Shown here: piece after piece, positions 13,375 through 21,062 of the stretch
How the letters are laid out: each line of letters starts with the position of its first letter
Position numbering within the stretch: the first letter of the stretch is position 1
NCBI GenBank assembly: GCA_963969395.1
Contig: OZ017795.1
Location: 1 to 64,000, forward strand
Reading direction: 5' to 3'
DNA from: Pseudoscleropodium purum
Taxonomy: Eukaryota > Streptophyta > Bryopsida > Hypnales > Brachytheciaceae
Length of the DNA: 64,000 bases
Notes under the pieces: model-generated
The model's database searches: none
Told to the model about the DNA's origin: nothing
What the model saw: the letters and a program-made list of their open reading frames with translations, nothing else
Program-made: the position numbers and the translations under genes

Positions 13375-13580
13375 TGCGACTTATCAAGGCGTCATGGGAT
13401 TGGCTATGCGTATGGGGCAACTTATCAGTGGCATGGGGATGGCTCCACGTGGCATGACTTATCAGTAGCCTGGGGTGGGGCGAATTATCAGCAGCATGGG
13501 GATGGTTTAGCGTGGCACGACTTATCAACAGCCTGGGGTGGGGCGACTTATCAGCGGCATGGGGATGGCTCCACGTGGTG
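13375..13580 (+). promoter_or_regulatory. Tandem array of I-box (CTTATC) and G-box (CCACGTGG) motifs (copy 1)
   Basis: Five CTTATC sites plus one ATTATC variant alternate with two perfect CCACGTGG palindromes (13,445-13,452 and 13,571-13,578) and a degenerate GCGTGGCAC. They are embedded in repeated phrases such as GGCATGGGGATGGCTCC and AGCCTGGGGTGGGGCGA. In plants, GATAAG (I-box) and CACGTGGC (G-box) together form the light-responsive module of rbcS and related promoters. The array lies upstream of the 107-bp repeats and the GCN1 pseudogene. No TATA box or transcription start can be assigned, so promoter activity is inference. The twin is at 45,509-45,714. Confidence 0.5.
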
Positions 13581-13826
13581 CAAAAAATTTGCGACGTAGT
13601 ATTATCCGGGGGAACCCACGATATTTTCGGAGTTTTTTGGGGGCCAGCTATAGCAAGTCCGGTTGTCACGGACCACCAAGCAAAGCTTACCTTTGCGCCG
13701 GCGTCGCATTGCAACTCTCGCACGCTCCTCCGTTTCCTCTGCAGCGTTTTGATTTGGGAGTTTTTGTTGGAAAAGTTGGAGCCTTCCGACGATGTTGTGG
13801 TGGAAATCAAGGTTTGGAATTCAATG

Positions 13827-14147
13827 CAGGCAGGAAGGATGAGTTCCAGGGTGAGGGAGTGCGCTGTGGAAAGCTTCAGTTGACGAGTTCAGGGTGCGAG
13901 GAGAAGGAGACAGGCAGGGAGAAGTTCGGGAGACAGGCAGGAAGGATGAGTTCTAGGGTGAGGGAGTGCGCTGTGGAAAGCTTCAGTTGAAGAGTTCAGG
14001 GTGCGAGGAGAGGGAGACAGGCAGGGAGAAGTTCGGGAGACAGGCAGGAAGGATGAGTTCCAGGGTGAGGGAGTGCGCTGTGGAAAGCTTCAGTTGAAGA
14101 GTTCAGGGTGCGAGGAGAGGGAGACAGGCAGGGAGAAGTTCGGGAGA
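13827..14147 (+). repeat. 107-bp tandem triplication (copy 1)
   Basis: Exactly three units of 107 bp start with CAGGCAGGAAGGATGAGTTC and end in GTTCGGGAGA, with only a few substitutions between units. Short frames through it (13,512-13,990) repeat themselves and look accidental. The twin is at 45,961-46,281. Confidence 0.95.
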
Positions 14148-14369
14148 TTGTAATGGAAGGATATACATATAGCGCCTCTTGGTTTCTTCTCGCAGCGGTG
14201 TGATTTGGAAGTTGTGGTTGGGATAGTTGCAGCCTTTCTGTGATGCTGCGGTAGGAATCCTTGGTTTTTTGCCCTCCAACGTTGTAATTTGGAAGTTTGG
14301 GTTATGACAGTTTAAGCCTTTCTATGATGCTGCCCTAGAAATTGGGGTTTCCGAATCAAGGACCAGGGT

Positions 14370-14768
14370 GCCAACACTAAGGCTCATGGTAGAGCCATTG
14401 TTAACAATTTAGGTGCAGAGCGTTGGAATGAGGTTTTGGCTATAGTCTATATGGTGCAATTCGACGTTAGCTTTGTTGTTTGACAGGTGAACCACTAGAC
14501 TTGCTGTTGCGTTTCACTCTTGCAAGCTATCACTCCTATGTTCTTCCGTATGGTGTTTGATTTGTATTAGTATATGTGCAATGCACCCTAAACCTCAAAG
14601 TTCTTATTCTTACAATTCTGCATTGTGTGTGTACAGTTAGGCATTGCTTCTTGTGTGGAAGACAATCGTTACAAATACACCGGAAATGTTGGAGGAGATG
14701 ATGCCAATTTATATAAGGACTTCGATTGACTTGAACCCAAAATCTAGTTTCTGTGTTTCACTGCCTAG
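14370..14768 (+). pseudogene. GCN1: GCN1 (translational activator of GCN2) pseudogene fragment, two exons, nonsense codon (copy 1)
   Basis: GCN1 is a very large HEAT-repeat protein that works on ribosomes to activate the eIF2-alpha kinase GCN2. Two adjacent exons are recognisable. The first, ending at 14,486, reads AHGRAIVNNLG, then NEVLAIVYMVQFDVSFVV, then a stop and Gln. The second, 14,641-14,768, reads ALLLVWKTIVTNTPEMLEEM. This matches the plant GCN1 stretch around GRAI..LG..RNEVLAALYMVRTDVS..VRQ followed by AALHVWKTIVANTPK, with the exon junction immediately after the Gln. The intron (14,487-14,640) keeps GT and AG. The Arg codon before the Gln is TGA at 14,481-14,483, which fits a CGA-to-TGA transition at a CpG. 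No other GCN1 exons are visible nearby, so this is a decayed genomic fragment and not a processed copy. Confidence 0.85.
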
Positions 14769-15494
14769 GTAAGAATTCCTAAACCGAGACTTCTTGCACA
14801 TGGAAATGTTTTCAAGGCAAGTACCATGCCCCTTGGAGTGGTGTGATTTTCTTTTTTTGATCTTTTACTCCAATGGGCATAGGTAGGTAAAACCCATGTA
14901 TTCATTTGCAAGTGCATTATTTTTAAAGGATTTACTAGTATTTCATTTATATGTCTTCGCTTTGGCAACAAAATTTCAATCTGTGGTCAATTTTCAAATT
15001 TGGTTTAGGGTTCAAGTTTCTAATATCACCGTCAAGTTCTGTAAATGGCATTCATTTCACTCCAGTAGAGAGAATTTCGGATTCCATGCACATTCAAGCT
15101 GGTCAATGTAGTTGGGAATTCAAGTTTTTAGGGTTGCTGTGCATACTTAATCTTCTTTTGTGGTTTAGGGTCAAAATCCATGTTTCTTGTTGTAGGTTAG
15201 GATCATTTTGGAGGTAGTCTAGACAATGAAGATGGCTTCTTTGGAGTGTATTTTTTCCCATGCCACTCATAAAAAAATATTTCTGTGGTTTTAGGTTCAA
15301 ATTTACATCGAAGACGCTGTGCTAACAGCGGGTAAAAAGGTGCGAGGCTTGAACCATGTCATCACTCACTATTATGCTTTGTGAAGTCGTTGTTGTACTC
15401 GTTTGACTCGCTCTGATTTTTATTTGAGGTCCCCAAGCTTGCTCTGATATTTTGACTAGCTTGGGTTTTAATTTGAAGCCTCTGGTACGTGCAG

Positions 15495-15611
15495 GTTCCG
15501 AAGAGACTAGTCAATGGGCTGGGCCATGGAGGTCATATTGATCTTAAATCAAAACTGCTTGCACTGGATCTTTACATTAGACCTTACACTACACGTGATT
15601 TTATACCACAG
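15495..15611 (+). other. Exon-like segment, 39 codons, unassigned (copy 1)
   Basis: A 117-bp phase-0 frame lies between an acceptor (GTACGTGCAG) and a donor (GTACTAAAC). It reads VPKRLVNGLGHGGHIDLKSK followed by LLALDLYIRPYTTRDFIPQ, with no stop; one alternative frame ends at once and the other is also closed. I do not recognise the protein, and it does not fit the GCN1 region just upstream. It is probably a stray exon of another gene. The twin is at 47,629-47,745. Confidence 0.4.
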
Positions 15612-15802
15612 GTACTAAACTTGGCTATTTGAGTTTGCAGTTTATAAGCTAATCAGTATACTTCTACTATCCGGTTTGATTGAACAATATGACATTTGCA
15701 TATCTTAACTTCCGTAGCCAAAATAACCAATCACCCATGTAATGGAAATAATGTTGAAGTCAATACATGCTCTTTTTGAATCCTTGTGACATTTCTCCCA
15801 TG

Positions 15803-16015
15803 TACACTGTCTCTAGGTACTCTAGGTTGGAAGAGCACCGTCTATACTATCTCTAGGTGTTGTGGGTTGGAAGAGTACCGTCTATACTATCTCCAGGTGC
15901 TGTTCTCCAGGTGCTGTGGGTTGGAGGAGCACCATGTACACTATCTCCAGGAGCCGTGGATTGGAGGAGGAGCACCGTATACACTGTCTCCAGGTGCTGT
16001 GGATTGCAGGAGGAA
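15803..16015 (+). repeat. About 40-bp tandem repeat, five units
   Basis: Units read near ACACTATCTCCAGGTGCTGT followed by GGGTTGGAGGAGCACCGT, with substitutions and one internal duplication. The + and - frames that cross it (15,786-16,028 and 15,853-16,191) are repeat-driven and not credible genes. The twin is at 47,937-48,149. Confidence 0.85.
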
Positions 16016-16511
16016 TAACAAAGTTTGATGTTCGAAATTGATTGGAATCCTAACCCAAGACTCAGGTAAATCTTCTTCCACTGCCAACTAGGAAGTATTC
16101 TAAGTTGTAATCTATTACTTAATGAATAACTAGCTTCCTTATAGACTTTATGAACCAATTCAATTTCCGTGTCATTCACTGTGCATTTCATTTATAGATA
16201 CAAGCCAAAGTCAAATGGCTTACGCTGTGATTCGATGTTAGATTGGTAGAAGAGTCGACCATTGAAATTTCAAAGGCCTGGGGTATGGAAAAACTTCATT
16301 TCAAGTCACAGCAACATGTAATAGTCGTTAAGATCCAAAATAGGGCATCCAAGATCCAAATTAGGGCAATTTAGGGCTTTCACATAACATACAATTTTTG
16401 AAAAAGCTTTACACAGATTTGATCCCTATTGAATTGTGATTCCAACCATATACTTACATCAACAAAAGCATAGGAATCAAAGAACTTATTTTCTCTATGG
16501 GACACCCCTGT

Positions 16512-16677
16512 AACCCTAAACCCTAAACCCTAAACCCTAAACCCTAAACCCTAAACCCTTAAACCCTAAACCCTAAACCCTAAACCCTAAACCCTAAACC
16601 CTAACCCTAAACCCTAAACCCTTAAACCCTAAACCCTAAAACCCTAAACCCTAAACCCTAAACCCTAAACCCTAAAA
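16512..16677 (+). repeat. Interstitial telomere-repeat array (CCCTAAA)n, junction A/B
   Basis: About 23 units of the plant telomere heptamer in the C-rich orientation, with variants CCCTTAAA, CCCTAAAA and CCCTAA. The array begins where segment A ends and stops at ACCGGCTACGAAGG, inside the open frame of segment B. C-rich on the + strand is the polarity of a left chromosome end, so the array is correctly oriented to cap the DNA on its right. Confidence 0.97.
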
Positions 16678-16679
16678 CC

Positions 16680-17489
16680 GGCTACGAAGGATTGGAGCAT
16701 ATTAAAATATACCAAGAGCTGACGCATGCTGTTCTGTCGGGAATACCGAAAACTAGCTTGGATGATATGCCTCAAACCGTGAGGACTTTGAAAATCAGGA
16801 GCGAACAGTTCACCAAGTTGTTGCTGACTTGGGGACGCTATGCAGAAGATGAACTCCGGGAGTACCTTTTGGGCACCAGGATTGAAATCACGGTGGTTGG
16901 TGTCAACACGGTGGAAGAGGCCTACGATTTTTGTTATGCCCACGGTCTGCTGAGCATACGTGGCATCGAAAGGATATTGGGAGGTCCCTTCCTATTCCGA
17001 AGCATTTCCATACAGGAGCTCATCACCAATGCACGGTCCAAGGTCCAAGAATTCCACGCAGAGGTGCACGGGAGAAATGAAAGCAGGCCGAGCATCAGGA
17101 TGCGGACCGCTCTGACCGAGGCTCGCCAGTCGATTGGTTGGAGTGGCAAGAACATGGCACGCCATCTTCAAGAGGCCCGGGATTGGATGGTGGCCAATGC
17201 CGTCCATGGAGGTGGGAGGGAGGACGCCCGGTTCCGATATGATGGCTGGGAGCAAGACGCTGCGGCCGCGCGTCCAATCATAGCAGACTTCATCGCAAAC
17301 GCGCATTGGCAAAACCACAGTGCCACTGCCCCACGGAATCACGACCCTCATCCCATCCATCTTCGAAAAGCACGTGGAAATTTCTTTTGGAAACAGAGAG
17401 ATGTGTATGTTGATCGTGTTGGTGCTGCTCGTCATTTCGTCAAACTCTACGGTGATAGGTGGAGGAGGTATGTCAGAGCTCTAGAGTAG
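16680..17489 (+). CDS. Unknown protein, GC-rich frame interrupted at its 5' end by the telomere array
   Basis: The frame is open from inside the CCCTAAA array to the stop at 17,487-17,489. The first in-frame ATG is at 16,767, which would give 240 residues; upstream codons encode GYEGLEHIKIYQELTHAVL and look like genuine protein, so the natural start has probably been lost. The product is hydrophilic, mostly helical in character, with a basic, Trp-rich C-terminus (FFWKQRD, YGDRWRRYVRALE). I see no signal peptide, membrane segment or known motif and do not recognise the family. GC content is clearly higher than in the AT-rich flanks and the frame has no introns, like the second B gene at 19,331. 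It is probably a truncated gene. Whether it is expressed is unknown. Confidence 0.55.
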   Translation, partial: GYEGLEHIKIYQELTHAVLSGIPKTSLDDMPQTVRTLKIRSEQFTKLLLTWGRYAEDELREYLLGTRIEITVVGVNTVEEAYDFCYAHGLLSIRGIERILGGPFLFRSISIQELITNARSKVQEFHAEVHGRNESRPSIRMRTALTEARQSIGWSGKNMARHLQEARDWMVANAVHGGGREDARFRYDGWEQDAAAARPIIADFIANAHWQNHSATAPRNHDPHPIHLRKARGNFFWKQRDVYVDRVGAARHFVKLYGDRWRRYVRALE

Positions 17490-18750
17490 AAACCGGGTGT
17501 AGTACGGGCATGTTCCACTGTGACAAAATTTGAGCACATGGTCAATCAACTGGCTTGACCTATGTGTGTTGTTACTTTTTTTTTATTTTTTTAATCTGAA
17601 TCGACGTATATGTACCCAAGGTAGGGTACGTTCACTAGTCATCGAATTCAATTTCGACAGGTGGTACGTGTGCATGTGAATGTAATACAAATCTTGTTGG
17701 GGTCAGGGATCCACAATGCTGGAATCTGTGATCAAGTCACGGGGGTGGACTTTCTAATGAAAGCACCCACGTAAATTAGCATGCGGCGTTCCTCCTGAAC
17801 CCTGAAAGGACGTTCTTGTTGAATATTGAAAAGTGGTTTAGGGTGATAATTATGTCATTCACTAAAAACCCTGATGTTCGAGCTCCCCATACCCCCGATG
17901 GAGGGGGTTACTGATCCACGGAGGTGCACATGTGTCGAAGTTGCTACTGGATTTCTAGATCATACCCCTTGTCGTCTGTGGGATTCATAACTAATACATC
18001 GTAGCCGCTTGTTTACCGATCACGAATGATTTTTATCCTTTTGTGAATGTTAGATTTGGATCCTTGTCCGTGGTTTTCAGGGGTCCAAATTATGATGGAA
18101 TTTGAACATTGAAGTTCGCTTCTACATCTCATCCTTTTTTTTTATTTTTTATATTACGATGTTTGTGGAAGATCGAAACACTTGAACACCTGCACCCCGA
18201 GAGTCCCTGGACCACCACTGTTCAAAATATTTCGGGCGTAGTGACCTCCTGTGTTGGAACTCTAGAATTCGAGCAAAGCTGGCCCTAAAACCGCAGGTTC
18301 TTTCTACTAGGACTTAGTGTGATGATTTGACGTGTGCGTGGACCCTTTCACCCCCCATTCATTCATGAAGGTCCAACGTTATGATTATTTGCTTCGCAAG
18401 TGATGTCATTAGGTCCCTCCTTTTTTCAGATGACATGCCGAGTTTGAATTTCTCTGGTTACAACTGGACCCCTAATTAATACAATTCATGGAAACGTTGG
18501 CATCTCTTTCGGTATGGGGCAGATTCGAATGACCTCGGAACGAGGCTTCGGAATTCAACGAATTCGAAAGTCCCTGGTCGACACCTGGTGGTTGATGATT
18601 CCCATTTTCCAAGTGTTGTCATTCATGATTATGATGTACGATGCCTTCTCGTACTTCCACGGTAGGTACCCCAGGACCACGAGGGCCCAGGTCCCGCCGA
18701 CCCTAGAACTTATAGTCCGAAAGGGTTATTGGAGCGGGAACATCATGAAC
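17490..18750. other. Spacer between the two B frames
   Basis: Moderate-GC DNA without a convincing gene. An 83-codon + frame with a real ATG (18,514-18,765) contains a hydrophobic stretch, MIPIFQVLSFMIMMYDAF, but has no support beyond being open. Confidence 0.5.
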
Positions 18751-19220
18751 TGTGGTGGATGTTGAGTTTCCCTTCCCGTTGGTGGTCCTTCGCCTGAACT
18801 TTCGATTTTGAACTCCGGTGCAAGTGAACTTTTGCTTCAGGAACACGAGTTCCGTGGATAATCTGCACATGGAAATCTTCGAGGTTGAACTGGTAGTACT
18901 CGAACCCTCAACTTTCAATTTTCCGAACCGTAGTGCGAAACGAACTTGTGCTTTATGAATCGTAGTTCCAATGAAACTTCGAACATGGAAACCTTCGAGA
19001 TGGAACTGGTGGTGGCCTGGACCGAACTTCCGATCCTGAATTTGGATCGTGCCAGCGAACTTTTACTTTGTGAACTGCAGTTGCACCCCCCAAAACCTTT
19101 GCACTGTCATCCTTCGAGGTTGAACTGGTGATGGCATGAATTGGACTTCCAATTGAGAACCGCAGTGCAACCCTGAACTTTTACTTGGCACTGGCGGTGC
19201 TTTTTCTTTTGGAACTGGGG
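18750..19220 (+). repeat. About 119-bp diverged tandem repeats upstream of the Myb-like gene
   Basis: Blocks built from CCTTCGAGGTTGAACTGGTG, ACTTTCGATTTTGAAC or CTTCCGATCCTGAAT, and AACTTTTACTTTGTGAAC recur at roughly 119-bp spacing about three and a half times. The array ends just before the putative start region of the 19,331 frame, so it could be a promoter or 5' leader repeat. Frames through it are repetitive and short. Confidence 0.7.
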
Positions 19221-19330
19221 TTTCGTTGATAAGTTTGAGGCGTCGATGATCTCGATGCAATTGCTTGTTCCCCTCAATTCACGACAACATTAACCGAACT
19301 TTGCATCGTTTGTTTTCGAGCTTCTTGTGC

Positions 19331-20602
19331 ATGCTTTGCGAGATGGACTCGTCGTTGGATGGGGGAGGTGTCGTGGGTTTTGAGTTTGTGGTGGTCTGGT
19401 TTTGGGAGTTTTTGTTGAAACATTCGTCGGGTGCGGAGGTCCTGAGGACCTTGCACAATGATTTCGACGCTGAATTCCCTGAGGAAGTTCAGCGCCTGAG
19501 TCAGATGTATATGGTCCGCATGCTCACGAACATGGTGCAGTGCGAGGATTGTCTCATTCATGTGCCGGAAGCCATGAAGTGGGTGAAGGGTCTGAGGATG
19601 TCTCTGGTGGAGGGGGAGCGGGTCCGTGATCAATTCCACTTGTGGGGCACTGGCTTCCACCAATTGCCCTTACGGAGCGAGCAATTGGATTCCCAGATGG
19701 AGGTTTTGGAGGGACAGTTGATGAGTCTGCAGGCGGAGGAGCCTAGCGACGAACAGGATGAAGGTCTGAGGGCCCTGTTGTCTGACTTTGCAAGTTCGGT
19801 GTGGAAGTTGTTTGGTCCGTCGGTGATAGAGTTGCTATCGATTGGTGCTGCAGGACGTGGGGGTATGGCCGCCGTGGCGGAACCCCAGCTGGAAGCGGAA
19901 TCGGGTTCGCATGTGCAGAAACTCGACAAGCTGGAGGAGGCTCTCCGGGAGGTGCAAGAGCAACACGGCATCTTGCAGCAGCTGCTGGACGACCAGAAGA
20001 AACTGTGCGATGCGTTGCGCAGGGGAGTACCGCACAGGGGGGGAGGCCCCAACAAGATTGCCGAGAAGGTCCTGCAGCGTGCAGAATCCATGTCCCAAGG
20101 GCCGCTGCCCTCTAGTTCTCGATCGCAGCAGCAGCCCCAGGTATTACAGTCGCAACGCCATAGTGTCTCTCCAGAGTTCACGTCGAAAAAAGCGAAGGAG
20201 ACGGTGCATGCCAAGAAACTTGTGTATGCCGAGGAAGAGGAAGGGGACACGATCATGATCAACGCCACACCGACGGGTGTAGCGACGAGTGCAGTCGGGG
20301 TGGTGAAGAGCGACCCTCATCCCAACGAGGTTCTTGCGGCCAAGGGGAAAGCTCGTGGTACTGATGATGTTTTTGCAGTGATGGGTAAAGGCGGCAAGAA
20401 GAAGCCCAAGGTGCCCTTCAGTGAGTTGGAAGATAGATCTTTGCTCAGGGGTCTCGTGACCCATGGAAAGGATGGTTTCGAGATTATGAAGAAACAGCTT
20501 CCGGTTTCCCTTGGAAATCGTTCGGTCAAGGAGTTGCGGGAGCGTGCGATGACCGCCGAAGACGGTTCGCCCTTGGCTGACTTTTGGCATCAATTGCAGT
20601 GA
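19331..20602 (+). CDS. Coiled-coil protein with a C-terminal Myb/SANT-like (telobox-like) domain
   Basis: The frame is open from 19,265, but the first ATGs are at 19,331 and 19,343, giving 423 or 419 residues. Counting from 19,265: residues 37-120 form a helix-rich block with no motif I know, 217-253 form a coiled coil (LDKLEEALREVQEQ), and 260-380 are low-complexity, Ser/Gln- and Lys-rich. Residues 384-430 read FSELEDRSLLRGLVTHGKDG, then FEIMKK, then NRSVKELRER. That order (acidic helix, GL..HG.DG.., then R-S-x-x-E-L-[KR]-[ED]-[KR]) recalls Myb repeats of telobox telomere-binding proteins, whose third helix is VDLKDKWRN. The usual Trp residues are replaced by Phe, so this is a resemblance, not proof. 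Helical N-terminus plus a single C-terminal Myb also recalls TRF-type architecture. The gene is intronless and GC-rich, unlike its surroundings. Other SANT-like DNA-binding proteins are possible. Confidence 0.6.
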   Translation: MLCEMDSSLDGGGVVGFEFVVVWFWEFLLKHSSGAEVLRTLHNDFDAEFPEEVQRLSQMYMVRMLTNMVQCEDCLIHVPEAMKWVKGLRMSLVEGERVRDQFHLWGTGFHQLPLRSEQLDSQMEVLEGQLMSLQAEEPSDEQDEGLRALLSDFASSVWKLFGPSVIELLSIGAAGRGGMAAVAEPQLEAESGSHVQKLDKLEEALREVQEQHGILQQLLDDQKKLCDALRRGVPHRGGGPNKIAEKVLQRAESMSQGPLPSSSRSQQQPQVLQSQRHSVSPEFTSKKAKETVHAKKLVYAEEEEGDTIMINATPTGVATSAVGVVKSDPHPNEVLAAKGKARGTDDVFAVMGKGGKKKPKVPFSELEDRSLLRGLVTHGKDGFEIMKKQLPVSLGNRSVKELRERAMTAEDGSPLADFWHQLQ

Positions 20603-20960
20603 TGTAGGTGTAGATTTCCGTGTTTGGGACCCCGTCGTGTTGGCTGGTTCTTCCACTTTGCAATTTCATTTGTATTATCCATCCCTCCTGGTGTGGGAGC
20701 AAAATAAATGAAGAGGTTTTTTGGGGGGGTGCCAAAATGTCTTGGGGTTTTTGGAATTCCTGAACCGAATTGTTTGCCCGGATGTGAGGAGGGTTCCATT
20801 CGTGATGGGGTGTCCTTGTCCAAACGCCCTGAACCCTGAATCCCAAGAGTGGGACGTCGTTGAGTACTACTTTCTGATCTCAAGTGTAGATTGAAATGCC
20901 GGATTTTATTGGAATATGCTTTATAAACTCCAAAGGACCATGAACCCTTGCACCTCTTGG
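20603..20960. other. 3' flank of the Myb-like gene
   Basis: It contains AAATAAATGAAG about 100 bp after the stop (20,702-20,713), close to a plant polyadenylation signal. Nothing else is recognised. Confidence 0.4.
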
Positions 20961-20963
20961 GTG

Positions 20964-21062
20964 AACCCTACACGGCACAGGGCGCCTGGATGCTGTAGCT
21001 ACGCGCCTCACGGCGCTCCGCTCCAGGCCTAAACCCTACTCGCTCCGCTACGTAGGGTTTAC
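20964..21062 (+). repeat. Triple-hairpin element, diverged B copy
   Basis: It shares GAACCCTACACGGC, GCGCCTGGAT, TAGCTACGCGCCT, ACGGCGCTCCGCT and AGGCCTAAACCCTACTCGCT with the element at 9,911-10,018. The central GCGCC-TCAC-GGCGC hairpin and the TAAACCCT/AGGGTTTA stem are preserved. The first hairpin is broken, but CCTGGA/TCCAGG can replace the outer stem of the second, which looks compensatory. Confidence 0.7.

Larger units (their letters stand above)
1..16516 (+). repeat. Segment A, copy 1 of a 16.5-kb direct duplication
   Basis: This whole segment recurs at 32,135-48,650 with a constant offset of 32,134 bp. Every reading frame in one copy has an identical partner in the other, and the lines I compared base by base, including part of the 35-bp minisatellite, are the same. 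The copies match up to the end of a shared CCTGTAACCC at 16,516 and 48,650; the next base differs (T here, A in copy 2), inside telomere-like repeat. The left edge of copy 1 lies at or before the window start, so the duplication may be longer. The segment mixes genic fragments, satellites and AT-rich spacer. It may be a recent segmental duplication or a false duplication made by the assembler. Confidence 0.97.

Noticed and set aside
13313..13990. Frames of 98-165 codons across the G-box/I-box array and the 107-bp repeats
   Set aside because: They overlap on both strands, follow the repeats and show no domain. The 107-bp unit simply repeats the same short peptide.
15085..15115. Short match to the beta-tubulin N-terminus (HIQAGQC)
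   Set aside because: Only seven residues agree and the flanking codons do not. There is no supporting exon structure, so it is too short to separate from chance.
19630..20268. 212-codon minus-strand frame, and other frames inside the Myb-like gene
   Set aside because: Antisense shadow of the GC-rich coding frame. The plus frame has the coherent coiled-coil and Myb-like features.
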